Positions 18,785 through 27,916 of a stretch of 35,155 bases of DNA are shown here, one piece after another; positions within the stretch are counted from its first letter, which is position 1; every line of letters starts with the position of its first letter. Made by a program: the position numbers and the translations under genes. The notes below the pieces were generated by a model, which saw nothing but the letters and a program-made list of their open reading frames with translations, was not told where the DNA came from and made no database searches. Source of the DNA: Patescibacteria group bacterium (GTDB lineage Bacteria; Patescibacteriota; Minisyncoccia; Phycocordibacterales; UBA918); assembly GCA_015485575.1 (NCBI GenBank), contig WFTF01000030.1, forward strand, positions 1 through 35,155. Reading direction: 5' to 3'.

Positions 18785-19693
18785 ATGTCTGCAAGAAACG
18801 TACTGATTATACTTGGCATTGTTGCATTGGGGGTGTTGCTTTGGTTCTTGCGTGACAGCACGACGCAAGATATCGCACCGGAAGCATCGGTGCCGGATAT
18901 ACAAACTGAATCTGATGCAAAAGTTGAGCCGGTCTCTACGCAAGAGGTGATAGGAAAATCGGTGGCGGGGCGTCCCATAGAGGCGTACTCTTTTGGTACC
19001 GGACCAAAAGAGTTGTTGTTTGTTGGCGGTATGCATGGCGGATATGAGTGGAACAGCGCGCTTTTGGCGTATACATTTGTGGACTATTTTCGCGCAAATC
19101 CGGATGTGATTCCCGAGGATGTGACCGTACGTATTATTCCCAATATAAATCCCGATGCGACATTTCGCATAACTGGCAAAGAGGGGCGCTTTACAGCGTC
19201 AGACATACCTTCTGAGGCGGACCTGGCACAGGCGCGTTTCAATGCAAACGGTGTAGATCTAAACAGAAACTTTGACTGTAAGTGGCAGCCACAAAGTATG
19301 TGGCGAGGCAGGGTGGTCAGTGCGGGAACGTCTGCTTTTTCCGAGCCGGAATCAGCAGCGTTGCGTGACTATGTTGCACAATACACACCGGAGGCGGTGG
19401 TGTTTTGGCACTCACAGGCAAACAATGTCTACGCTTCGGAGTGTGAAGAGGGTGTGCTACCACAGACGCTTGTGGTGATGCAAACCTATGCTAACGCTGC
19501 AGGGTATGGGGCGGTACCGAGCTTTGACGCGTACCCGATTACCGGGGATGCGGAAGGGTATCTGGCGTCCATAGGTATACCTGCGGTGACGGTGGAGTTA
19601 CAGAATCGTACCTCCATTGATTGGGATAAAAACCTCGCCGGAGTAGAGGCACTGTTCGCACTGTATACCAAACCAAACACACTTGCCCGCTGA
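18785..19693 (+). CDS. M14 family zinc carboxypeptidase-like protein
   Basis: TM anchor; GGMHGGYEWN, IPNINPDA, DLNRNFDC, VFWHSQANNVYAS, AVTVELQN. Confidence 0.8.
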   Translation: MSARNVLIILGIVALGVLLWFLRDSTTQDIAPEASVPDIQTESDAKVEPVSTQEVIGKSVAGRPIEAYSFGTGPKELLFVGGMHGGYEWNSALLAYTFVDYFRANPDVIPEDVTVRIIPNINPDATFRITGKEGRFTASDIPSEADLAQARFNANGVDLNRNFDCKWQPQSMWRGRVVSAGTSAFSEPESAALRDYVAQYTPEAVVFWHSQANNVYASECEEGVLPQTLVVMQTYANAAGYGAVPSFDAYPITGDAEGYLASIGIPAVTVELQNRTSIDWDKNLAGVEALFALYTKPNTLAR

Positions 19694-19710
19694 ATCTGAC
19701 CGGGTCATAT

Positions 19711-19749
19711 AAAAAACACGGAAGATGCGTAGCATCTTCCGTGTTTTTT
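19711..19749. terminator. Bidirectional terminator between convergent genes
   Basis: AAAAAACACGGAAGATGC-GTA-GCATCTTCCGTGTTTTTT, 18-bp perfect stem with A- and T-tracts. Confidence 0.9.
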
Positions 19750-19761
19750 GTGATTGCACGG

Positions 19762-21042
19762 TTATGTTGCAGGCACGAAGGTAAGTGCTTTCCCACGCTT
19801 GTTTCCGCGACCGGTGCGGCCGATGCGATGGATGTAGTCCTCAAAGGTGTTTGGCAGATCGTAGTTGATTACATGCGTGACGTTGTCTACATGAATGCCC
19901 CGCGCGGCAACGTCGGTAGCAACCAATACGCGTGCGTGACCGCTCTTGAAAGCTTTAAGCGATCGCTGTCGTTGTCCATGACTTTTGTTTCCATGAATAG
20001 ACTCCGCTTTGATGCCGTTTTGTGTCAGCTCCTTGGATAGCTTTTCAACACTGTGTTTCATAGCCCCGAAGATAATCACGCGCTTCAGCTCATCATTTTC
20101 AAACAGCTTTTGCAAAGTGGCGAATTTGTCGTGATGTCCATATGTGACCACATCTTGTTCTATGCTGTTGGTGACCTCTTTTTTCTTCACAGAAACGGTC
20201 ACCGGATTGCGCAGAAAGTCATGGACAATCTTTTGCGCATCACGATTCATGGTTGCGGAGAAAAAGAGCGTCTCACGATCTGTTGGGGTCAAGGATAAGA
20301 TACTCCGCATATCATGAATAAATCCCATATCAAGCATACGGTCGGCTTCATCAAGCACGACCGTAGTCACCTGTGAGGGGTCATACTTTTTCTGGCGTAT
20401 CAGGTCCAAAATACGTCCCGGTGTGGCAATCACAAAGTGATTTTTACGGCGTAGTGACTGTATCTGAGGGCGTATGCTCGTACCTCCCACACAGACTGTT
20501 GAGTAGAGTTTGCAGTTTTTTGAGAGCTTTTTCAGTTCATCTTCAATTTGTATTGCTAACTCACGCGTCGGTGCGAGAATGAGTGTCTGCCGAGCGTATT
20601 CCTTGAGTGTTTTCTCAATTAAAGGAATGAGAAATGCGGCGGTTTTCCCGGTGCCGGTCTCGGCAAGTCCGATAACATCACGTCCCTCAAGAATTTCGGG
20701 AATAATCCGGTCCTGAATGGGCGAGGGAACTGCAATACCCATATCGGTGATGGTGCGTACCAGGCGTCCAGTAAGGCCAAAGGTGCTGAATGTGTGTTTT
20801 GGTGTATAGACTTCCTCTTGCAGTTCAACGGGATTTTTATTTATAAACTGTGAGGGGTCAAAGGTGGGCATGATGCGTCCACTTCTTTTACGTCTGGTAG
20901 ATCTTTTCTGTCCTCTATGGCGTCTGCTATGAGTATTTTCCAAAGCATATCTTCCATTTGAACGAGTGTGTGAACTTGAAAAACGTCGCCGCGCACCCGA
21001 ACGAGAGCTGCTCCGACGAGGTCGGTTTTTTGTTGTATCCAT
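19762..21042 (-). CDS. DEAD-box RNA helicase with N-terminal Arg/Ser-rich extension
   Basis: AETGTGKT, PTRELA, VLDEADRMLDMGF, FFSATM, HRIGRTGR. Alternative internal start MPTFDPSQF at 20871. Confidence 0.9.
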   Translation of the reverse strand: MDTTKNRPRRSSSRSGARRRFSSSHTRSNGRYALENTHSRRHRGQKRSTRRKRSGRIMPTFDPSQFINKNPVELQEEVYTPKHTFSTFGLTGRLVRTITDMGIAVPSPIQDRIIPEILEGRDVIGLAETGTGKTAAFLIPLIEKTLKEYARQTLILAPTRELAIQIEDELKKLSKNCKLYSTVCVGGTSIRPQIQSLRRKNHFVIATPGRILDLIRQKKYDPSQVTTVVLDEADRMLDMGFIHDMRSILSLTPTDRETLFFSATMNRDAQKIVHDFLRNPVTVSVKKKEVTNSIEQDVVTYGHHDKFATLQKLFENDELKRVIIFGAMKHSVEKLSKELTQNGIKAESIHGNKSHGQRQRSLKAFKSGHARVLVATDVAARGIHVDNVTHVINYDLPNTFEDYIHRIGRTGRGNKRGKALTFVPAT

Positions 21043-21183
21043 TTATTTTGTATAGTTACGAGAAACGCGCGTTCCTCGGATGGGCGTGCAGGTAGTAATA
21101 TTCAGAGGAGTGTATCATCTGCAGCTTTTTGAGCCCGCACGTTTCAAAAAGGTGCCCATACAATAATACATTCACAGGAAAAG

Positions 21184-21558
21184 TCAATAGGTTTCTTGTG
21201 TCCGATTCAATATTGAAGCAAAAAGGGGGCGAGTATCCACGTGCCCGTATTGGTTGGATTGCGTATCCCCCTTCTTAACGGATAGGTATAGAAAAAACGC
21301 AAAGTTTATGTAGGGAATAAACATCAACAAAAACCACCAACCGCTCATGTCAAGATCGTGCAATCTGCGCACTGTGAATAATATTTGTGGAATGGTGGAT
21401 AACAGCAGTATAAGCATGAGTTGATTGAACATGCGATATCCAAAACCATTACTCATCACCACAAGGGCAAGTATCACTACCGTGCCGGCGATCAATAACT
21501 GCGCGAGTATAAAGTTTCTGCGACCCATTCTGCCTTTTAAGGGATGTTCGTAGTACAT
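21184..21558 (-). CDS. DUF805 family membrane protein
   Basis: HPLKGRMGRRNFILAQL...VRRLHDLDMSGWWFLLMFIPYINFAFFLYLSVKKGD. Confidence 0.85.
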   Translation of the reverse strand: MYYEHPLKGRMGRRNFILAQLLIAGTVVILALVVMSNGFGYRMFNQLMLILLLSTIPQILFTVRRLHDLDMSGWWFLLMFIPYINFAFFLYLSVKKGDTQSNQYGHVDTRPLFASILNRTQETY

Positions 21559-21633
21559 AACGGTATAGACAGTATACACTATCTCTTCTTTGAAGTGGGG
21601 TCGGTCTTGCCACCTAAAAGCAAAACACCGTAC

Positions 21634-21894
21634 TTAATCGCTTGCTAAAATTTTTATAGCTTCTTCAATTTGTGTTTCCTTTGCTTTTTTGGGGAGTGCT
21701 TGACAACGGTGTATGTGTTCAAGCACATATTGCTCACTGACCCCCTTCAGTGCGCTGCGCGCGGCCTTTACTTGACTGATGAACGCTTTACAGTCCGTAT
21801 TGGTGCTATCCTGCAGCATGCGCCTGAGTGCTTGTATTTGCCCCTCTGCGCGATTCAGACGGTTGATTAGTTTTTTCTGCGTTTCTCGTCTCAT
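21634..21894 (-). CDS. csoR: CsoR/DUF156-family metal-sensitive repressor
   Basis: LINRLNRAEGQIQALRRML...DCKAFISQVKAARSAL...LEHIHRC; Cys...HxxxC ligand pattern of copper-sensing CsoR. Start ATG read at 21894. Confidence 0.85.
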   Translation of the reverse strand: MRRETQKKLINRLNRAEGQIQALRRMLQDSTNTDCKAFISQVKAARSALKGVSEQYVLEHIHRCQALPKKAKETQIEEAIKILASD

Positions 21895-21925
21895 TTTTAT
21901 ACGATAGCATATGGGCTTTACTTTG

Positions 21926-21943
21926 TATACCCCATGGGGTATA
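21926..21943. promoter_or_regulatory. Candidate CsoR operator
   Basis: Perfect 18-bp palindrome TATACCCCATGGGGTATA in the csoR/efflux divergent intergenic region. Confidence 0.8.
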
Positions 21944-21952
21944 TTAGTGCGC

Positions 21953-23554
21953 ATGCATATACGAACCATATCATACAAAAAAGTGTTATTTTTCGCTGGT
22001 GGCGTCGGAACGATTTTATTGTTGTTATATTTATTCTTGTTCCAGGCTGCCGCTGTACCAGCACAAAGTGCGATGACTGAGCCGGAACTCTATACCGTCC
22101 GGGCGAGTACGACACTGCCTCTTCCTGTGTCCGGTACAGTGTTGGCCACATCTGAAGTGGTGTTACGTGCGCAAACGGCGGGAACAATTGGTGCGATTTA
22201 TGTAACCGAGGGGCAAATGGTATCTGAAGGCACCTTACTGATTGCGCAAGATGCACCTGTTTTGGCGCAGTCTTTGGAAGTGCAAAAGGCACAAGCGAGA
22301 CTGCAGGAAGCTGCACAAGAAGCGCAGGTTGCGGCACAACAATCGGCTCGGGAGAAGGCAGAGGTGCTCTATGGCGGTGCACTGACGCAAGAGCGCTTGG
22401 AGGGTGATGCTGCGGTAAAGCGTATTGATGAACAAATACAACAGCTTTTGTCAGCTCTGGATGCCGCAGTTTCGAATACTGCTGCCGCTTTGGATTTTTT
22501 GGATGTAAATCGCAGTTACTTATCTGCTGAATCATACGCTACTTACCTGGAGACTGTGACAGCTCTCTACGGTGCTCAAGTGCCACAGTTTGGTACGTCA
22601 GTGAGTTATCGCGATCTTGGTTCGGGTACTGTGTTGCGGCAAATTGCCGAAGCTCAACAGGCTGCTGCTCCAAATGCAGACACTGTATTGCGCCTTGCCA
22701 GGGAGCTTGATGTCCAGATGCAAAAATTACAATCGGTGTTTATTGACAGCGAAGATTCATTTTTTGATCAACGGGTGTTGGATGTACAGAGTGGGACGTA
22801 TGCACAGTATTTATTACAGCGTACGGCCATAACGACATCGCAAGCACAGTTACGCAGCGGCGTGTCAGCTTTGCAGACACTGCTTGATGCAGCAATGGAG
22901 ACTCAGGAACGTTCCGACAGACAACATCGCCTGGCACAAATAGACAGGTTGGGAGCGGAGACGCAAGAAGCATATGCACGAGAAGTCGCCACGTATACAA
23001 ATAACGTCAATCAGGCGCAGTTGGGTGTGGTGCGTGCGCAGTACGGTCTTTCACGCAACTTTTCTCCTTTTGATGGTGTGGTGCGTGACGTATATGTGGA
23101 GCGTGGTGAGTATGTGCAGCCAGGCAGCGCACTTTTGAGTTTGTATGATGTTTCCGGATACGAATTGTCTGTACGGGTACCTGCTGATGTGTCGGACCGC
23201 CTTGCCCAGGGACAAGTATTTTTGGTAAACGATATGATTGCGGGCTATGTAGACCGATTTTCTCCCATTTTGAAAAACGGTGGTGTCACCGTATACATAC
23301 AACTGCTTCCCGATATTGCAAGAGTTGGAGAGGTGCTATCAGGTACGCTGCTGCTTGATGTCTCTTCGCAGGAGTTCATATATGCGATACCTAGAGCATA
23401 TATTGATTTCACCAACACCGGCCCGGAATTGCTCGGCTTGTCAGGAAGGCGTTATCCAGTACGTATCATGCAAGATATGTCCGATCTGCTGTATGTACAG
23501 AGTGTAGGTGAAATAGGTGAAGCATTGCAACCAATGCCCCGCATTAGACTGTAA
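21953..23554 (+). CDS. HlyD-family/RND periplasmic-adaptor-like protein
   Basis: N-terminal TM, VVLRAQTAGTIGAIYVTEGQMVSEGTLLI biotinyl-lipoyl-like half, coiled coil, FDGVVRDVYVERGEYVQPGSALLSL second half. ATG at 21953 places the operator upstream. Confidence 0.85.
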   Translation: MHIRTISYKKVLFFAGGVGTILLLLYLFLFQAAAVPAQSAMTEPELYTVRASTTLPLPVSGTVLATSEVVLRAQTAGTIGAIYVTEGQMVSEGTLLIAQDAPVLAQSLEVQKAQARLQEAAQEAQVAAQQSAREKAEVLYGGALTQERLEGDAAVKRIDEQIQQLLSALDAAVSNTAAALDFLDVNRSYLSAESYATYLETVTALYGAQVPQFGTSVSYRDLGSGTVLRQIAEAQQAAAPNADTVLRLARELDVQMQKLQSVFIDSEDSFFDQRVLDVQSGTYAQYLLQRTAITTSQAQLRSGVSALQTLLDAAMETQERSDRQHRLAQIDRLGAETQEAYAREVATYTNNVNQAQLGVVRAQYGLSRNFSPFDGVVRDVYVERGEYVQPGSALLSLYDVSGYELSVRVPADVSDRLAQGQVFLVNDMIAGYVDRFSPILKNGGVTVYIQLLPDIARVGEVLSGTLLLDVSSQEFIYAIPRAYIDFTNTGPELLGLSGRRYPVRIMQDMSDLLYVQSVGEIGEALQPMPRIRL

Positions 23555-23559
23555 CAGCT

Positions 23560-26500
23560 ATGTCCGATTCCACTCACACTTTGAATATCATTGGTCGTGT
23601 CAGTCACTTTTTTGCGTCGCATGGCCCACTATCGGTGTTGATTTTAATGACAGCTGTTTTGTTTGGTTTTATAGCGTTTGTGGTGACTCCCAAGCAGTAC
23701 AATCCTGAGATAGTGCGTCCCGCTTTTGCGCTTTCCATGAGCTATCAAGGCGCAACACAGGAGGAGGCGATTGATCGTGTGGTCTATGAGCTGTTGGAAA
23801 AAATTGTAACCGTCCCCGGAGTTGAGGATGTGTATACGACTGTTACCGATGAGGCACGTATTCAAACTACCGTTATTTTTGAAGTGGGTTATGACACCAC
23901 ACAGGCTAAGGTGGATTTGCTTGCACAAATACAGCAGCATCGCTATCTTGCTCGCGGTTTCATATCGGAACCAAACGTTATTGAAATCAATCCCGAAACC
24001 ATTCCGGTGTTGCAAGTGGCGTTTTCTTCACCCACACTTGCGGGAAATGAGCTTCGTCGGAAGGTGCAGCGTCTCGCACAGTCTATCACCGGTATTTCTT
24101 CAGTGAGTGGCGTTGAGGTGTTGGGGAGCTATGATCCTGCAGTGATTGTGTTCCTCAATCCTTCTAAAATGGGTGAGTATGGCATCACACAGGAAATGAT
24201 ATTGCGTACCGTACAACAAAGTCAGGTACGGTTTGTCGGGCAGGGTTTTTCCGGTGCAGCACGCAGCGTATCCTTTGTGTTTGATGGACGTGCCGATTCT
24301 GTATCAGACATTGCACAATTGCAGATTACACCCGAACTGCAATTGCGTGACATCGCCTCGGTATTTATGGGTGCCGCTTCCAGCCGGTCGTATGTATTCT
24401 ATAGTGAAAAAGAGCAAGAAACCGCAGAGGTGGTTATGCTTTCCGTTGCGAAGGTAGAGGGGAGCAGCGCTCCTGAGGTGACTCGCGCAGCACGTTCCAA
24501 AATAGATACTTTACTACAAACAGATGAGTTTGCTGACATACAGTACAGCGTGGTAAGTGATGATGGGGTGGTGGCGAATCAAGAGGTTATGGGTCTGACA
24601 AAAAATCTCATCACCTCTGTAGTGATTGTGGTGATGGTCTTGTTGCTCTTCCTATCATTTCGTGCCTCAGCGGTGGTGTTTGTTGCTATCCCCCTAACAC
24701 TCTTGATTGTGTTTGGTATCGGATACCTGTTTGATCAGACTATTAATAGAATCACACTGTTTGCACTTATTTTGTCGCTGGGTCTTTTGGTGGATTCCGC
24801 GATCGTAGTGGTTGAAAATATTTATACACACCTGCGCCGTGTAAGTGCGGAGACTTTTGCGGCAACTCGCCAGTTGGTGGTTGCAGGTGCGGTAAATGAA
24901 ATAGGTGTAGGTATTTTGTTGTCTACGGTTACTTCGGTGATTGTCTTTCTGCCTATGCGGTACATCACCGGTATGATGGGGCCGTATATGGGTCCGATTG
25001 CATTTTTTGTACCTGTGGCATTGTTGGTATCACTTTTGGTTGCCATTGTGGTAACTCCATTTGTTGCAACATATGTACTGAAAGTATCTGAAACAAAAAA
25101 TCCTTTGTCACAATTTGTGGACAGAGGTATGCGACGTATTACACGATATTACCGACGTTTGCTGACATACATTTTGTACAACTCGCGGGTGCAGAAGTAT
25201 CTGCTGCTTGGAGCTTTAGGTATGTTCATACTGTCCCTGCTGTTACCACTGACCGGTTTGGTCCACTTCCAAATGCTGCCACGCGCCGATCGTGATCAAT
25301 TCTATTTATATATAGATGCACCGGTGAATACCTCCATACCGAAAACCAGAGCGATTGCACAGGAGGTAACCCTTCTTCTTATGGATGACCCAGATGTGCG
25401 CAGTGTGCAGCAATTTGTTGCTCAGGCACCCATTGTGGACTTTAACGGTATGTTCAAAGGTGCGCAAAACAGGAATCAACCTTCACAGGCGACATTGCGT
25501 GTAAATCTTACTCCGAACGGTTTTCGATCTCGTTCCTCTACCGATGTGGTAACGGACTTACGGAAACGTGTGTGGGAGGTGTACCCCGACTACGCACCGA
25601 TGCTACGTTTCATGGAGGAGCCCCCGGGACCACCGGTGAAGGCGACGTTTGTCGCAAAAGTGAGTGCGGAGAGTGTGCAAGGTGCACGTCAGCTGGCTTA
25701 TGAGGTATTTAATATGTTGCCCAAAGTACAAGGTGTGGTTGATCGCTACATTGAGGAAGATGCTCCGGTGGAGAGAGTCGTATACACACTCAACCAGGCA
25801 CGGGCACGTGCCTACGGCGTATCTGCGCAAGAGGTGAAAACCGCATTGCAGTTGATAAACGGGCCGCTCACGGCAACGGAGTATATCAGTAGCGATGCGG
25901 GAGAGTTTACACCCGTTTTACTGGAGTTCTCTCAAGAGAATGTTGATGCACCGTCCGACATTGCATATCTCTCCGTTTCCGCACAGAATGGAGAGAAGAT
26001 ACCACTACTATCCCTACTGGATGTTTCTTATGAGCAACGCCCCTCTTTTGTTTCTTTTGATGGGAACACACCTGTTGTATATGTAACCGGCGAGGCGCAA
26101 GGACACCCGATAGTATATGTGGTACTGGAGAGTATGAGCAAACTGCTGCGTGGCAATCTTTCTGATTACACGGTTACCAATTGGAATCTATTTTCCATGA
26201 ACCTTGAGAATGCAGAGGGAGAGGAGTTTACAATACAGTGGGGAGGAGAATGGGAGATGACACTTGAAAACTTCCGTGACCTTGGTATTGCCATGGGGGT
26301 TGCGTTGCTGCTGGTATATGCGGTTTTGGTCGCTCAGTATAACTCGTTTAGCAAACCCGCATACATATTGGTAACAGTACCATTGGGACTTATCGGTATA
26401 TTGTGGGGATTCTTCTTTATGGAGACCTTCTTTGGGGTAACACTGACTGCAACAGCACTGATTGGTTTTATTGCTCTGATTGGTTTGGTGGTTAATAACG

Positions 26501-26763
26501 CTATTATTTATCTTGAGTACGTACAGCAGCGAGAGGGTGCCGGTGTTGCATTGCGTGAAGCACTGATTGAAGCAGGGTCGGCACGGCTGCGTCCGATTTT
26601 CCTCACGTCACTGACCACCATTTTGGGCAGTCTTACCATTGCCGGTGACCCGGTATGGTCTGGTTTGGCATGGGCGATTGTGTTTGGGTTATCGCTCTCA
26701 ACCATACTCACACTGGTGATATACCCCACTTTGTTGGTATACTTTTATCCAAATAAAACGTAA
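23560..26763 (+). CDS. RND efflux permease (AcrB/HAE-like)
   Basis: 1067 aa; LGLLVDSAIVVVENIYTHLRR (TM4), IGLVVNNAIIYLEYVQQREG (TM10), two large extracytoplasmic loops. Confidence 0.92.
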   Translation: MSDSTHTLNIIGRVSHFFASHGPLSVLILMTAVLFGFIAFVVTPKQYNPEIVRPAFALSMSYQGATQEEAIDRVVYELLEKIVTVPGVEDVYTTVTDEARIQTTVIFEVGYDTTQAKVDLLAQIQQHRYLARGFISEPNVIEINPETIPVLQVAFSSPTLAGNELRRKVQRLAQSITGISSVSGVEVLGSYDPAVIVFLNPSKMGEYGITQEMILRTVQQSQVRFVGQGFSGAARSVSFVFDGRADSVSDIAQLQITPELQLRDIASVFMGAASSRSYVFYSEKEQETAEVVMLSVAKVEGSSAPEVTRAARSKIDTLLQTDEFADIQYSVVSDDGVVANQEVMGLTKNLITSVVIVVMVLLLFLSFRASAVVFVAIPLTLLIVFGIGYLFDQTINRITLFALILSLGLLVDSAIVVVENIYTHLRRVSAETFAATRQLVVAGAVNEIGVGILLSTVTSVIVFLPMRYITGMMGPYMGPIAFFVPVALLVSLLVAIVVTPFVATYVLKVSETKNPLSQFVDRGMRRITRYYRRLLTYILYNSRVQKYLLLGALGMFILSLLLPLTGLVHFQMLPRADRDQFYLYIDAPVNTSIPKTRAIAQEVTLLLMDDPDVRSVQQFVAQAPIVDFNGMFKGAQNRNQPSQATLRVNLTPNGFRSRSSTDVVTDLRKRVWEVYPDYAPMLRFMEEPPGPPVKATFVAKVSAESVQGARQLAYEVFNMLPKVQGVVDRYIEEDAPVERVVYTLNQARARAYGVSAQEVKTALQLINGPLTATEYISSDAGEFTPVLLEFSQENVDAPSDIAYLSVSAQNGEKIPLLSLLDVSYEQRPSFVSFDGNTPVVYVTGEAQGHPIVYVVLESMSKLLRGNLSDYTVTNWNLFSMNLENAEGEEFTIQWGGEWEMTLENFRDLGIAMGVALLLVYAVLVAQYNSFSKPAYILVTVPLGLIGILWGFFFMETFFGVTLTATALIGFIALIGLVVNNAIIYLEYVQQREGAGVALREALIEAGSARLRPIFLTSLTTILGSLTIAGDPVWSGLAWAIVFGLSLSTILTLVIYPTLLVYFYPNKT

Positions 26764-26774
26764 TCAAATAAAAT

Positions 26775-27020
26775 ATGAATAAATACATACACATGAAAGG
26801 TTCGGAAGAGGGAGTGTTGCTTGAAAATATACCCGTACTCAGACAGGCATTTGTGGTGGCGTCACTGCTGATTATTGTTGGTGTGGTATGTGGGTATTAC
26901 ATCAGTGCGTGGTTCCTGCTTCTTCCGTTGCTGGTGTCCGGCGGGTTGCTGTTTTCCGGTTTGGTTGGCTGGTGTCCTATGGCACTGATCCTGCAAGCGA
27001 TGCCCTGGAACAAAAAATAG
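26775..27020 (+). CDS. DUF2892-like small membrane protein
   Basis: EEGVLLENIPVLRQAFVVASLLIIVGVV...LLFSGLVGWCPMALILQ pattern. Confidence 0.65.
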   Translation: MNKYIHMKGSEEGVLLENIPVLRQAFVVASLLIIVGVVCGYYISAWFLLLPLLVSGGLLFSGLVGWCPMALILQAMPWNKK

Positions 27021-27037
27021 CCACACCAAAGCCACAT

Positions 27038-27068
27038 AAGAATCACCACTGGGTGATTCTTGTTTTTT
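27038..27068 (+). terminator. Rho-independent terminator
   Basis: AAGAATCACC-ACTG-GGTGATTCTT followed by GTTTTTT. Confidence 0.85.
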
Positions 27069-27093
27069 CAGTTGCAGGTGATAGGATGCTTTG

Positions 27094-27837
27094 ATGATGA
27101 CGTTACTTGCTGTACTGGGCCTTGCAGCCGTTTCGCTTGTTGGAGTGTTTTTCTTCGGTAAAAATGGTCATCTAACGGGAACACAGAGGTATATTCTGCC
27201 GTTTACCATCGGTGCATTTTTGACGATTGTATTTGTTGAATTGATACCGGAGACCCTACAGGCATCAGCGAACTATGGACTGTATGCGGTGCTTGCTGGT
27301 TACCTGCTTTTTTATATGCTTTCCATTGTATTGCGTACCTATCATCATCACCATAATCGGAATGCAGCTGGCGATACTTGCGCTGCGGATAAGGCAACGG
27401 CACTGCTCTTGCTCTGGGGAGATGCGGTGCATAACGTTACCGACGGGGTGGTTATTACATCTGCGTTTTTGGTGAATCCGACAGTGGGATGGGTGACGAC
27501 AGTTGGTGTAGCGTTACATGAAGTACCGCAAGAAATTGCAGAGTTTGGAGTATTGCGTGCTGCAGGATATTCCACTCGGAAGGCGGTTGTTTTCAACTTT
27601 ATGTCAGCGCTGGGTGCGGTACTTGGTGTACTGCTGTCATTCTTTTTTATGAACTTTGCCAGTGCGTATACATGGGTTTTAACCGGTGTCGCTGCCGGAA
27701 ACTTACTGTACATTGCAACTTCCGACTTGCTGCCGGGTGTACATAGGCAAGCACAAAAAAACAATACCTTTTTTACCGCATTTTTTATGACTCTTGTGGG
27801 TACACTAACCATGCTTGGGGTTATTGTACTGCTGTAG
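27094..27837 (+). CDS. ZIP-family metal transporter
   Basis: HNVTDGVVITSAFL and VALHEVPQEIAEFGVL signature; His-rich loop YHHHHNR. Confidence 0.9.
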   Translation: MMTLLAVLGLAAVSLVGVFFFGKNGHLTGTQRYILPFTIGAFLTIVFVELIPETLQASANYGLYAVLAGYLLFYMLSIVLRTYHHHHNRNAAGDTCAADKATALLLLWGDAVHNVTDGVVITSAFLVNPTVGWVTTVGVALHEVPQEIAEFGVLRAAGYSTRKAVVFNFMSALGAVLGVLLSFFFMNFASAYTWVLTGVAAGNLLYIATSDLLPGVHRQAQKNNTFFTAFFMTLVGTLTMLGVIVLL

Positions 27838-27916
27838 TCTGAGAATATCTTATAATTTGTGACGTACGGTATCTGTATGTAAAAACAGTACGCACCAAAA
27901 AAGTACCCTTCAAATA

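Noticed and set aside
21918-22535. 205-aa minus-strand ORF
   Set aside because: Antisense to the HlyD-like gene and across the operator; composition fits an antisense artefact.
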